From Pseudomonas ekonensis (GTDB lineage Bacteria > Pseudomonadota > Gammaproteobacteria > Pseudomonadales > Pseudomonadaceae), in NCBI RefSeq assembly GCF_019145435.1, contig NZ_JAHSTS010000001.1:1192001-1256000 (forward strand): a stretch of DNA of 64,000 nucleotides, written 5' to 3'. The notes under the pieces were generated by a model, which searched no databases, had not been told where the DNA came from, and saw only the letters and a list, made by a program, of their open reading frames with translations. The position numbers and the translations under genes were made by a program. Shown here one piece after another: positions 1-8,184 of the stretch; within the stretch, counting starts at the first letter, position 1, and the number at the start of each line of letters is the position of its first letter.

Positions 1-1
1 G

Positions 2-178
2 TGGCACGAGCTCGATCTGGCCAAGGCCGAAGGGTTCGCCGGGACGGTGAGCTATTCCAAGGCCCTGTCGCTGCTGACCGCCGCCAAGACCCAGCAGCAG
101 TTCGAAGGGTTCGAGGGCTGCACCAAGAAAGCCGAGAAGGCGCGCTTCTACATTCGCGAGTCCCGCGCGGGGCGATAG
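2..178 (+). CDS. C-terminal fragment of an unrecognised protein
   Basis: An open frame enters from the left edge and stops at TAG 176-178, giving the last 58 residues of a protein whose start lies outside the window. The segment is charged, rich in Ala, Lys and Glu, and probably helical. It contains a single Cys and ends in a basic tail. I do not recognise the family and give no function. The frame is preferred because its codons are G/C-rich at third positions, as in the neighbours, and because a short gap and a fresh ribosome site for the next gene follow it. Confidence 0.55.
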   Translation, partial: WHELDLAKAEGFAGTVSYSKALSLLTAAKTQQQFEGFEGCTKKAEKARFYIRESRAGR

Positions 179-268
179 AGGCGCCCATCAGCGCTAAGCT
201 TAGGGCGGCAAGCCCGTGCGGCTTGTCGCTTGAGCCGTCCCGCTTGCCGCTGTTTACGGAGTGAACCC

Positions 269-1027
269 ATGATCGATCGGTTGGTGGCCCATGTCCTGGG
301 CCTGGAAGTGCGGTTGCTGGCCTGTCAGGCGCGTCTGGCGGCGCGTACCGATCCGGAGGCGCTGCACGACCTGCGCACCACCGTGCGCCGCTTGCGCAGC
401 CTGCTGAGGCCGTTGCGCGGGCTGCCGGGTGTCGAGCAACTGGAAGGGGCGGCCGCCGCCGTCGGGCAGTTGACCACGCCATGGCGTGACCGCGAGGTGT
501 TGGCGGCCTACTTGCTCAAGCATGGCCGGCCTGAGGCGGCCCATCGGCGCTTGGCGCAGATGGCCGAGGCGTACCCGGCGCTGGCGGCGAGCGCGGAACT
601 GGCGTCGCTGCTGATGATCCTCGATGCCTTTCCCCGTTTCCTGCGCGCCTCCCAGCGCCAGGGCCTGCTCAAGGGGCTGGACACGCGCATCGGCAAGCGC
701 CTGCGCAAGCAGTGGAAGAACCTTGACGAGGCGCTGCACGACCCGGCCCACGACCGCCATCGCCTGCGCCTGCTGATCAAGCGCGTGCGTTACGGCATCG
801 AGGCCTACCCCGAACTGGACCGCCTGCCCGCCGCAGCGATGAAGCATCTGAAATCCGCCCAGGGCGCGCTGGGCGACTGGCACGATTGCTGGCAATGGCT
901 GGCCAAGGCCGAACAGGAAGCGGATCTGCTGCCCTGCGTTCCGACCTGGCAGGCGACCATGGTCAGTGCCGAGGCCAAGGCCGACCGTGTCCTCGACAGG
1001 CTCAGCGAGGCCTGCTTCAAGCCCTGA
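269..1027 (+). CDS. CHAD domain-containing protein
   Basis: The 252-residue product is an all-helical, His/Arg-rich protein of the CHAD family. Typical features are the N-terminal segment around HDLRTTVRRLRSLL and later conserved His and Arg residues (RLRLLIKRVRYGIEAY). CHAD domains bind polyphosphate through these basic surfaces and often accompany CYTH triphosphatases; no CYTH gene is visible here. I chose ATG 269 because GGAG at 258-261 sits 7 bases upstream; an upstream in-frame ATG at 230 has no such site. The polyphosphate link is family knowledge and is not shown by the sequence. Confidence 0.8.
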   Translation: MIDRLVAHVLGLEVRLLACQARLAARTDPEALHDLRTTVRRLRSLLRPLRGLPGVEQLEGAAAAVGQLTTPWRDREVLAAYLLKHGRPEAAHRRLAQMAEAYPALAASAELASLLMILDAFPRFLRASQRQGLLKGLDTRIGKRLRKQWKNLDEALHDPAHDRHRLRLLIKRVRYGIEAYPELDRLPAAAMKHLKSAQGALGDWHDCWQWLAKAEQEADLLPCVPTWQATMVSAEAKADRVLDRLSEACFKP

Positions 1028-1029
1028 AC

Positions 1030-1070
1030 CTGCCCTTGTGGCAGCGAGCCCCGCAGCCCTGTACGGCCTT
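1030..1070. repeat. Degenerate REP-like element
   Basis: The gap between the CHAD gene and the thioesterase carries TTGTGGCAGCGAGCC followed by CCGCAGCCCTGTA. This is a weak copy of the extragenic palindromes seen elsewhere in the window. The symmetry is imperfect. Confidence 0.35.
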
Positions 1071-1161
1071 TCTGTCAGTCGATTTGACCGGAATAGACGC
1101 TGCGGCGCTTTGCCGGGCTGGTTAAGATCCCGGCTTTCACTCTTTCGTACCCGAGGTTCCC

Positions 1162-1956
1162 ATGCGCTTTTGCGATCTGCTCGATGCTGTCCGCCGTCAA
1201 CCGGAGCTGTCGGTTCCGGCCGAATGGGGGCAGGGCCGGGCCAGCTTCGGCGGCCTGGTGGCAGCGCTGCAATATGAAGTGATGCGCGCCAAGGTGCCGG
1301 CGGAACGTCCGGTTCGCTCGCTGGCGATCACCTTTGTCGGCCCGGTGGAGCCTGAGGTGCCGGTGAGCTTCGAGGTCGAGGTGCTGCGCGAGGGCAAGGC
1401 GGTCAGCCAGGTGCTGGGCCGCGCGACGCAGAACGGCCAGGTGGTGACCCTGATGCAGGGCAGCTTCGGCGGCTCGCGCACGTCGGAAGTGGCGGTCGAC
1501 GCCCAGCCGGCGCCGCAGATGAAGCACTGGGACGACTGCCAGGAACTGCCCTATATCAAAGGCGTCACGCCGGAGTTCATGCGCCATCTGGCGATGCGCT
1601 GGAGTGTGGGCGGCATGCCGTTCACCGGCAACAAGTCCCGCGACATGGGCGGCTGGGTGCGCTTGCGCGGCGACGTCCCTGAAGAGCCGGTCAACGAATC
1701 GCACCTGCTGGCGCTGGTCGATGCCTGGCCGCCTGCGCTGCTGCCGTTCCTGAGCAAGCCGGCGCCGGGCAGCACCCTGACCTGGACGGTGGAATTCGTG
1801 CAGCCGCTGCGGGATTTGACCACGCTGGACTGGTGCAAGTACCTGGCGCAGATCGAGTACGCCGCCGACGGTTACGGCCATGTGGCGGCCAAGCTGTGGA
1901 GCGCCGAAGGGGAATTGATCGCGATGAGCCGTCAGACGGTGACGATCTTCGCCTGA
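1162..1956 (+). CDS. Acyl-CoA thioesterase family protein (double hotdog)
   Basis: The 264-residue product has the two-hotdog layout of TesB-like thioesterases. The N-terminal half contains FGGLVAALQYEVM, the position of the family's G-G substrate segment. The C-terminal half contains NESHLLALVDAWPPALLP and LTWTVEFVQPL. The expected reaction is hydrolysis of acyl-CoA to free acid and CoA in the cytosol; chain-length preference cannot be read. ATG 1162 follows CGAGGTTCCC, a moderate ribosome site. The stop lies one base from the stop of the convergent next gene. Confidence 0.82.
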   Translation: MRFCDLLDAVRRQPELSVPAEWGQGRASFGGLVAALQYEVMRAKVPAERPVRSLAITFVGPVEPEVPVSFEVEVLREGKAVSQVLGRATQNGQVVTLMQGSFGGSRTSEVAVDAQPAPQMKHWDDCQELPYIKGVTPEFMRHLAMRWSVGGMPFTGNKSRDMGGWVRLRGDVPEEPVNESHLLALVDAWPPALLPFLSKPAPGSTLTWTVEFVQPLRDLTTLDWCKYLAQIEYAADGYGHVAAKLWSAEGELIAMSRQTVTIFA

Positions 1957-1957
1957 C

Positions 1958-2323
1958 TCAATGCCGGCGGTGGCGCTCACGCCAGGCGCGCCACCAGCCG
2001 CCGCTGAGCAAGAACCGCGGGAACGTCAGGAACTGCTCGACCAACAGGCGCGATACGGCATCCTTGCGGTCACTGAACGGCTCGGAGGCCTGGGCCTCCA
2101 GGCTGTGCCCGTGGCGCTGCAGGGCCAGCGCCGCCACGATGCCGATCACGCCGATGGCGACGCTCGCCAGGCTCAGGCTGAACACCCCCGACACGATCAG
2201 CAGAAACGCGACGATGAACAGCGGCACGGCGATCAGGTGCAGCACCAGGTTGGTCGGGTGCTGATGATTGTGCGGGTAGGCGCGCCATTGCCAGGCGGGA
2301 AGGTTGGGGTGACGTTTGCCCAT
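1958..2323 (-). CDS. Mpo1/YGL010w-like (DUF962) membrane protein
   Basis: The 121-residue product starts at ATG 2321-2323 behind AAGGAG, 8 bases away. It contains an N-terminal HNHQHPTNLVLHLIAVP segment with the His-rich motif of the Mpo1-like family, two hydrophobic helices (roughly residues 27-45 and 48-68), and a second conserved region RHGHSLEAQASEPF. Yeast Mpo1 is a dioxygenase acting on 2-hydroxy fatty acids; bacterial members are uncharacterised. Such proteins are sometimes labelled 'terminase' in databases, and nothing here supports that. Membrane location is inferred from hydrophobicity. Confidence 0.7.
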   Translation of the reverse strand: MGKRHPNLPAWQWRAYPHNHQHPTNLVLHLIAVPLFIVAFLLIVSGVFSLSLASVAIGVIGIVAALALQRHGHSLEAQASEPFSDRKDAVSRLLVEQFLTFPRFLLSGGWWRAWRERHRRH

Positions 2324-2469
2324 GTCTGCGGCTCCTTGTGCCATGTTCGGTGCATGGCTGAAGGATAGGCCCGGGCAGGGAGGGCGGCGAATCAAGGTTG
2401 GCTATTGAAGCGATAGGCGTCATGGCCGGACTCGATGTCGTCCGGACCGACGCCTTCGCGATGTGTGCG

Positions 2470-3951
2470 TTACAGCTTCAGTTGCCCGATGGCCTTGCTC
2501 AGTTCGCCGGCCAGGGTCGCGAGTTCGTTGCTGGTGGTCGCCGAATCCACGGTCTGCTGCACGGTGTCTTCGGTCACGTCGCGGATGCTCACCACCGCAC
2601 GGTTCATCTCTTCGGCCACCTGGCTCTGCTGTTCCGCCGCCACCGCGATCTGCGTGTTGCTCTCGCGCATCTGCGCCACGGCGCCGGTGATTTCCGCCAG
2701 CGCTTCGCCGGCTTCCTGGGCCTGCTGCACGCAGTCGTCGGCCTTGTACGAACTCTCCTGCATGAAGTCCACCGCATCGCGGGTGCCGGCCTGCAGCGCC
2801 GAGACCATGGTGGTGATTTCGTCGGTGGAGGTCTGCACGCGCTTGGCCAGGTTGCGCACCTCGTCGGCGACCACCGCGAACCCGCGCCCCATCTCGCCGG
2901 CCCGGGCCGCTTCGATGGCGGCGTTGAGGGCGAGCAGGTTGGTCTGTTCGGCGATGCTGTGGATGACGCTGACCACGCCGTTGATCTTCTGGCTGTCCTC
3001 GGCCAGGCGCTGGATCATTTCCGCCGTCTGCTGCACGCCGCTGGACAGCCCGGCGATGGACTGCTGCACCCGGCTCACCACCTGCTGGCCGCTGCCGGCC
3101 AGGCCGTCGGCGGTCTGCGACAGGTCGCGGGTGGCGCCGGCGTGCTGGGCGATGTGGTGGACGGTGGCGGTCATTTCGTTGATGGCCGTGGCGGCCTGAT
3201 CGGTTTCGCTCTGCTGGCCGAGCATGCCGTGGCGCACCTCGTTCATGCTCGACGCCAGGCGCGCCGCACCGACGTCCAGTTGCCGCGCGGTGTTGGCGAC
3301 CGTGGTCACCACCCGCTGGTAGCCGGCCTGCATGGCGTTGAAGGCGTTGGCCATCTGGCCGACCTCATCCTTGCACGCCAGCGGCACCCGGGCGCTCAGG
3401 TCGCCGGTCTTTTCGACGTGCAGCATCACGTCCTTCAAAGTGTTGAGCTGGCTCAGCAGAAAGCGGATCAGCAGTTGCGACGCCCCGAGCATCGCCAGCA
3501 TCAGGATGAACACCGCCACCGCATAGTTGGCGAAGCGCTCACTGAACACCTGGCTCATGCTCGGGCCGTAGGCGATGACCGCGACTTGCTGGCCGTCGGC
3601 GCGGCCGAACACTTCGGCGCCCATCAGCGGGTTTTCGCCGAACAGCGGCAGATGGTTGATCTCGACCCAGCCGTTGCCGTCGGTGATTTCCAGCAAGGGC
3701 TGGTCGTTGAGGCGAGGGGCTTCGCCGCGCTTGAACGTCAGCACCTGGTCGGTCTTGGGCAGCGCTTGCCCGGCCGGCCAGGTCTTGAGCAATTGCGCCT
3801 GCGCCTGTGCGGACGCCTGGGCGGCATGGCTGCGGGACTGCTGCTCCAACTGCACGGCGTACAGCACCAGCAGCAGGGTGGTGACGAAGGCGACCGCGTT
3901 GACCGCCCAGAATTTGTATTTCAGCGAGATATTGCTAAGCCAGGCACCCAT
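2470..3951 (-). CDS. Methyl-accepting chemotaxis protein
   Basis: The 493-residue chemoreceptor has one TM segment near residues 15-33, a short periplasmic region of about 110 residues, and a second TM near residues 148-170. A HAMP linker and a long cytoplasmic coiled coil follow. The hairpin tip is the classic [19 protein letters not shown] sequence that binds CheA and CheW. I chose ATG 3951, which places the first TM near the N-terminus; an upstream in-frame ATG at 4038 adds a basic leader with no homology. The small ligand domain is not one I can assign to a known ligand. No other che genes are nearby, so it is an orphan receptor. Confidence 0.9.
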   Translation of the reverse strand: MGAWLSNISLKYKFWAVNAVAFVTTLLLVLYAVQLEQQSRSHAAQASAQAQAQLLKTWPAGQALPKTDQVLTFKRGEAPRLNDQPLLEITDGNGWVEINHLPLFGENPLMGAEVFGRADGQQVAVIAYGPSMSQVFSERFANYAVAVFILMLAMLGASQLLIRFLLSQLNTLKDVMLHVEKTGDLSARVPLACKDEVGQMANAFNAMQAGYQRVVTTVANTARQLDVGAARLASSMNEVRHGMLGQQSETDQAATAINEMTATVHHIAQHAGATRDLSQTADGLAGSGQQVVSRVQQSIAGLSSGVQQTAEMIQRLAEDSQKINGVVSVIHSIAEQTNLLALNAAIEAARAGEMGRGFAVVADEVRNLAKRVQTSTDEITTMVSALQAGTRDAVDFMQESSYKADDCVQQAQEAGEALAEITGAVAQMRESNTQIAVAAEQQSQVAEEMNRAVVSIRDVTEDTVQQTVDSATTSNELATLAGELSKAIGQLKL

Positions 3952-4047
3952 GGAGGTCTTCTCTGATAGCGGAAACAGTTTTGGCAAGGTGCCAGCATTG
4001 TGCCGGTATCGTGGGCGCGGAATCTTGATGTGCATCAAGGCCTGGTG

Positions 4048-4077
4048 CTGTGGGAGTCAGCAGGCTGCTCCCGCAGG
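4048..4077. repeat. REP-like extragenic palindrome
   Basis: CTGTGGGAG and CTCCCGCAG form near-perfect inverted arms around an 11-base centre, between the chemoreceptor and tatD. It resembles other Pseudomonas extragenic palindromes in the window. Confidence 0.55.
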
Positions 4078-4081
4078 GTTA

Positions 4082-4888
4082 TCACGGCAGGGCGGGCAGG
4101 CCGTAGAACGCCCGGGCGCAGGCGGTGGTGTGGGCCGCCAGGTCAGCCTCGGTTTCGCCGCGGTGGAGGGCGACTTCGCGCAGCACTTCGGTGAGGTAGG
4201 CCGGCTCGTTGCGCCCGTTCTTGGGCTTGGGCCGCAGGCTGCGCGGCAGCAGGTACGGCGCATCGCTTTCGAGCATCAGGCGACCGCGCTTGATCTCCTT
4301 CACCAGCGGGTGCAGGTGGGTACCGCGGCGCTCGTCGCAGATCCAGCCGGTGATGCCGATGTGCAGATCCAGGTCGAGGTAACTGAACAGCGCCTTCTGT
4401 TCACCGGTGAAGCAGTGCACCACGGCGGCGGGCAAGCGGTCGCGGAAGTCGCGCAGGATGTCCAACAGGCGCTGGCTGGCGTCCCGTTCGTGGAGGAACA
4501 CCGGCAGTTGCAGCTCGGCGGCCAGGGCCAGATGTTCTTCAAGCACCTTTTCCTGCTGCGGACGCGGGGAAAAGTCGCGGTTGAAGTCCAGTCCGCATTC
4601 GCCCACGGCCACCACGCCCGGCTCCTTCAGCAGGGCTTGCAGGCGCCGTGCGCTGTCGGCGTTCCAGTCGCTCGCCGAGTGCGGGTGGATGCCGGCGGTG
4701 GCGAACAGCCGTTGCCCGCTCTCGTCCAGTTGCCGGCACAGTTCCAGCGCCTGTTCGCTGCCCTCGACGCTGGTGCCGGTCAGCACCAGTTGGCAGACGC
4801 CGGCGGCGTAGGCGCGGTCGAGCACGGCCTGGTGTTTGTCGGCGAAACTGGGGTTGGTCAGGTTGACGCCGATGTCGATGAGTTGCAT
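4082..4888 (-). CDS. tatD: TatD family metal-dependent DNase
   Basis: The 268-residue protein begins [15 protein letters not shown], matching the TatD subgroup rather than YcfH or YjjV, which keep an N-terminal HxH. Metal-site motifs are visible in order: [28 protein letters not shown] and LESDAPYL. Family members are cytosolic metal-dependent 3'-5' DNA exonucleases linked to repair of oxidative damage. In many genomes tatD follows tatABC, but here it stands alone. The start has GAGGAA upstream. Confidence 0.88.
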   Translation of the reverse strand: MQLIDIGVNLTNPSFADKHQAVLDRAYAAGVCQLVLTGTSVEGSEQALELCRQLDESGQRLFATAGIHPHSASDWNADSARRLQALLKEPGVVAVGECGLDFNRDFSPRPQQEKVLEEHLALAAELQLPVFLHERDASQRLLDILRDFRDRLPAAVVHCFTGEQKALFSYLDLDLHIGITGWICDERRGTHLHPLVKEIKRGRLMLESDAPYLLPRSLRPKPKNGRNEPAYLTEVLREVALHRGETEADLAAHTTACARAFYGLPALP

Positions 4889-5124
4889 GGTGCTTCCTCG
4901 GGCCGAAGGCCGGAAAGCATATCAGAGCCGTAGATTTATAAGAAAAGCCAAGAACTACAACACCTTATGGCTGTCTGTTGAGGCCGCGGGACAGGTTGGG
5001 CTGGCAGCAATGCCATCACTGTGCCAGTCTTTCGCACTTTGCCAGCGCGTCAGGCGCTCTGTTTTCGTCGGTGTTCTTTGCCCGTTCCCGGGTGAAGGCG
5101 CCCCCTGTTCTTTCCGGAGAGTGG

Positions 5125-6546
5125 ATGGTTCGTCCCTCGGTGTTGCTCCTGCTGTGCGGATCGTTGCTGCTGCCGATGACGGCCGCCGCGCGCCTGCCCG
5201 GCCCGCTGCAGGCCGTGCCGGCCGCCAAGGTGCGCGACCTGGCCGAGATCCGCAGCAGCCGCGTGCTGCGGGTGCTGGTCAACCAGAGCCGCAACAGCTC
5301 CGGCGAAGTGCAGGGCCAGGCCATCGGCGTCGAGTATCACCGCCTGCGCGCCTTCGAGCAGTACCTCAACGGCCATGCCCGTGACGGTCAGGAAATCAGC
5401 CTCAAGATCATTCCCAAGGCCAAGGACCAACTGCTCGGTGCCTTGCAGCGGGGCGAGGGCGATCTGGTGGCGCCGGGGGAACTGCTGGACCTGCAGCCCG
5501 GCCATGCGGTCGCCAGCAGCGAGCCGATCGCCAGCAACGTGCCGCTGGTGCTGGTGGGCATCAAGGGCGAGCGGCGCTACACCAAGGTCGAGCAACTGGC
5601 CGGCAAGACCCTGGCCCTGCCCACCGGCAGCGCGGCGGGGGAGGCGGTCGACCGGCTCAACCAGAAACTGGCGCTGCACAAGCTGGCGCCGATCAAGATC
5701 GAATGGGTCGACCCGACCCTGGCGGTCGAGGATGTGCTGGAAATGGTGCAGGGCGGCATCTTCCACCTGACCATCGTCGAGCAACCCATCGCCGAGCGCT
5801 GGGGCAAGATCTTGCCCAAGCTGCGTTTCGACAAGCAGTTGATGATCAGCGAACCGGGCGAGGAATACTGGTTCGTGCGCCGGGACGCGTCGATGCTGCG
5901 GGCGAGCATTGACCGGTTCCTGACCGGCTACAAGAAGCCGGCCAACGAAGACGCAGCGTTCCTGCGCATCTACCGCCGTCTCTATCAAGTGCACTATCCG
6001 TTGGCCAAAGCCGATCGCCAGCGCCTGGAGAGCCTGCGCCCGACCCTGCAGAAACACGCCGAAGCGCAGAACATGGACTGGCTGAACCTGGCGGCGCTGG
6101 CGTTCAAGGAGTCGGCGCTGCAACCCGGCGCGCGGGGCGGCGGCGGGCCCACCGGCCTGATGCAGATCACACCGTCGGCCGCGCAACGGGTCGGCGTGGG
6201 CAACATCCAGAATCTCGATGGGAATGTGCAGGCCGGGGCCAAGTACCTGGCGATGATCCGCCGCAAGTTCTTCAACAGCCCCAAGCTCAACGAGCGCGAG
6301 CGCATGGCGTTCACCCTGGCCGCCTACAACATCGGCCCCGAGCGCGTGCAGGGCATGCGGGCCGAGGCGCGGCGGCGGGGCCTGAACCCCAACCAGTGGT
6401 TCTTCCAGGTCGAGCGCATCGCCATGGAGCAGGTGGGAATGGGGGCCGTCAGCTATGTTAATAGCGTGAACAAGTACTACTTGGCGTTCGACCGGGAGCG
6501 AGAGTCGCTGGAGCCCCGGGGACAGAAAGTCGTCTCACGCAAATAA
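5125..6546 (+). CDS. Lytic murein transglycosylase with solute-binding domain (MltF-like)
   Basis: The 473-residue product starts at ATG 5125, 6 bases after GGAG, and has a signal peptide (residues 1-21). Residues about 45-270 form a family 3 solute-binding fold. Residues about 305-460 form an SLT lysozyme-like domain with catalytic Glu329 in FKESAL, then GLMQITPSAA and AAYNIGPERV. Proteins of this layout cleave peptidoglycan glycan strands to 1,6-anhydro ends; in MltF the binding-protein domain regulates the enzyme. No lipobox is seen, so it is probably periplasmic or held by the signal anchor. It may be an MltF paralog rather than MltF itself. Confidence 0.85.
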   Translation: MVRPSVLLLLCGSLLLPMTAAARLPGPLQAVPAAKVRDLAEIRSSRVLRVLVNQSRNSSGEVQGQAIGVEYHRLRAFEQYLNGHARDGQEISLKIIPKAKDQLLGALQRGEGDLVAPGELLDLQPGHAVASSEPIASNVPLVLVGIKGERRYTKVEQLAGKTLALPTGSAAGEAVDRLNQKLALHKLAPIKIEWVDPTLAVEDVLEMVQGGIFHLTIVEQPIAERWGKILPKLRFDKQLMISEPGEEYWFVRRDASMLRASIDRFLTGYKKPANEDAAFLRIYRRLYQVHYPLAKADRQRLESLRPTLQKHAEAQNMDWLNLAALAFKESALQPGARGGGGPTGLMQITPSAAQRVGVGNIQNLDGNVQAGAKYLAMIRRKFFNSPKLNERERMAFTLAAYNIGPERVQGMRAEARRRGLNPNQWFFQVERIAMEQVGMGAVSYVNSVNKYYLAFDRERESLEPRGQKVVSRK

Positions 6547-6584
6547 TCTAATAAATTGATTGTTATGGCGGAATTTTTGCGCTT

Positions 6585-6613
6585 TTAACATAAATTTTTC
6601 TGATTAATATAGC
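6585..6613 (+). promoter_or_regulatory. Predicted sigma-70 promoter of the DoxX gene
   Basis: TTAACA (6585-6590) and TATAGC (6608-6613) are separated by 17 bases in an A/T-rich stretch unlike the surrounding G/C-rich DNA. The inferred start lies about 38 bases before the DoxX ATG. Assigned by eye. Confidence 0.45.
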
Positions 6614-6657
6614 GGCCAACCACACACACTTTCCCCAAGAAGTTAAGGAACGCAAAC

Positions 6658-7092
6658 ATGACCTCTCTGATCAACAAAGTACTGTTCACCCGCGCCGGCT
6701 ACGGCCTGACCGTTCTGCGCATCGCCGTCGGCGTGATCTTCGCCGCCCACGGCGCGCAGAAACTCTTCGGCCTGTTCGGCGGCTACGGCCTGGCCGGCAC
6801 CGCGCAGTACATGGAAAGCATCGGCCTGACGCCGGGCTACCTGATGGCGACGCTGGCCGGCGGCACCGAGTTCTTCGCCGGCCTGGCCCTGATCATCGGC
6901 CTGCTGGTGCGTCCGGCGGCGCTGGGCCTGACCTTCCTGTCGCTGGTGGCGATCTTCACCGTGCACATCGGCAACGGCCTGTTCATGGCCAACAACGGCT
7001 ACGAGTTCGCCCTGGCCCTGCTCGGCGGCAGCATCGCGGTCCTGATCGAAGGGGCCGGCAAACTGTCGGTGGATCGCGCCATCGCCGGCTGA
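6658..7092 (+). CDS. DoxX family membrane protein
   Basis: The 144-residue protein has four hydrophobic helices and the family signature around residues 18-40 (LRIAVGVIFAAHGAQKLFG), plus the glycine-rich GGTEFFAGLALIIGLL. DoxX-like proteins are inner-membrane proteins, some linked to thiosulfate oxidation or to detoxification complexes with superoxide dismutase. The specific role of this one is unknown. AAGGAA precedes the ATG. The gene is monocistronic, with its own A/T-rich promoter and a strong terminator. Confidence 0.85.
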   Translation: MTSLINKVLFTRAGYGLTVLRIAVGVIFAAHGAQKLFGLFGGYGLAGTAQYMESIGLTPGYLMATLAGGTEFFAGLALIIGLLVRPAALGLTFLSLVAIFTVHIGNGLFMANNGYEFALALLGGSIAVLIEGAGKLSVDRAIAG

Positions 7093-7110
7093 CCGCTCTG
7101 GAACACGGCA

Positions 7111-7137
7111 AAAGGCCCGCATTGCGCGGGCCTTTTT
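7111..7137 (+). terminator. Rho-independent terminator after the DoxX gene
   Basis: GGCCCGC pairs with GCGGGCC across a 5-base loop and is followed by TTTTTT. Confidence 0.85.
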
Positions 7138-7339
7138 TGTTGCGGCCGATTCTTGACACTCCACAGCCGCGTTCTCTAGGATGCCGCTCATGCGCCGATT
7201 TAAACAGCTACTTGCGGGGCGCCAGGTGACTCATCCAGTCGCCGTCAGAAGCCGGTTCGGGCTTCGAAATACCGCTAAAGCGCTGGTTCGGTGTTGCCTC
7301 TCACCTGCCATGCAGACTTTTGAGGCAGAGACACGACAC

Positions 7340-7648
7340 ATGAATGCACTTCGCCCTCCAGCACGTCCCGCGCCGATCACGGCACACATCACCCAGCGCA
7401 ATCCAAAGATCCTGCTTGGCGGCAAGCATCAGCCGACGTTGCTGCGTTACCTCGACGGCTGGCCACGCCGCAGCGGCGGCCCTGCCGCGTTCCTCATCCA
7501 GTTTGTCGACGACGGCGAGTCGCTGGCGCGTTTCGCCGACGACAGTTTCGATCTGGCGGTGATTCAGGCTCCGGGCCGCGACGAGGCGCCGCAGATGATC
7601 AGGCAACTGACCCGCGTGGCGCGCCAAGGGCTGATCGCCCGGCGCTGA
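7340..7648 (+). CDS. Small conserved-looking protein, possibly a methyltransferase-like remnant
   Basis: The 102-residue product is set at ATG 7340, with a purine-rich GAGGCAGAG upstream. An in-frame ATG at 7181 would add 53 residues of low-complexity, basic sequence. The C-terminal half (DDSFDLAVIQAPGRDEAP then QLTRVARQGLIARR) resembles the second half of a class I SAM methyltransferase Rossmann fold. There is no glycine-rich SAM loop, so catalytic function is doubtful. It converges on greB with a 4-base gap. The name is uncertain. Confidence 0.5.
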   Translation: MNALRPPARPAPITAHITQRNPKILLGGKHQPTLLRYLDGWPRRSGGPAAFLIQFVDDGESLARFADDSFDLAVIQAPGRDEAPQMIRQLTRVARQGLIARR

Positions 7649-7652
7649 GCCC

Positions 7653-8150
7653 CTAGGGATACTCGATGGCGACGATGTACACGAACTGCTCGCCGGTCGG
7701 CGTCTGCACCCGCACTTCCGCATCCAGCGCCTTGCCGACGAGGGCCCGGGCCAGGGGCGAGTCGATGCTGATCAGGCCCAGCTTCAGATCCAGTTCATCG
7801 GGCCCGACGATGCGGTAGCGCGACTGCTTGCCGTCTTCGTCCTCGATGGTGACCCAGGCGCCGAAGTAGACCTTGTTCGGGTCGCTGGGCTTTTCGCTGA
7901 CGACCCTCAGCGCCTCCAGGCGTTTTGTCAGGAACCGCACCCGGCTGTCGATCTCGCGCAGCATCTTTTTGCCGTAGGTGTACTCGGCGTTTTCCGAGCG
8001 GTCGCCCTGGGCCGCCGCCTCGCTCACCGCCTGCGTCACTTGCGGGCGGCGCACGTGCCACAGCTCATGGAATTCGGCGCGCATCCGCGCTTCGCCTTCG
8101 GGGGTGATCAGGGCGGTGCCGGCGGTGCGGGGAGGGCGGTAACGGCTCAT
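7653..8150 (-). CDS. greB: Transcription elongation factor GreB
   Basis: The 165-residue protein matches GreB along its length. It has an N-terminal coiled-coil hairpin with acidic tip ([21 protein letters not shown]) and a C-terminal FKBP-like domain ending in [14 protein letters not shown] and VYIVAIEYP. GreB enters the RNA polymerase secondary channel and stimulates cleavage of backtracked RNA; the tip acidic residues D and E are present. The phrase [22 protein letters not shown] is typical of GreB rather than GreA. A second, more distant Gre-fold gene lies at 20648-21130. Confidence 0.95.
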   Translation of the reverse strand: MSRYRPPRTAGTALITPEGEARMRAEFHELWHVRRPQVTQAVSEAAAQGDRSENAEYTYGKKMLREIDSRVRFLTKRLEALRVVSEKPSDPNKVYFGAWVTIEDEDGKQSRYRIVGPDELDLKLGLISIDSPLARALVGKALDAEVRVQTPTGEQFVYIVAIEYP

Positions 8151-8184
8151 GTCGAAGTCTTGTGGGGAAGAGGGCTGGAGTCTA

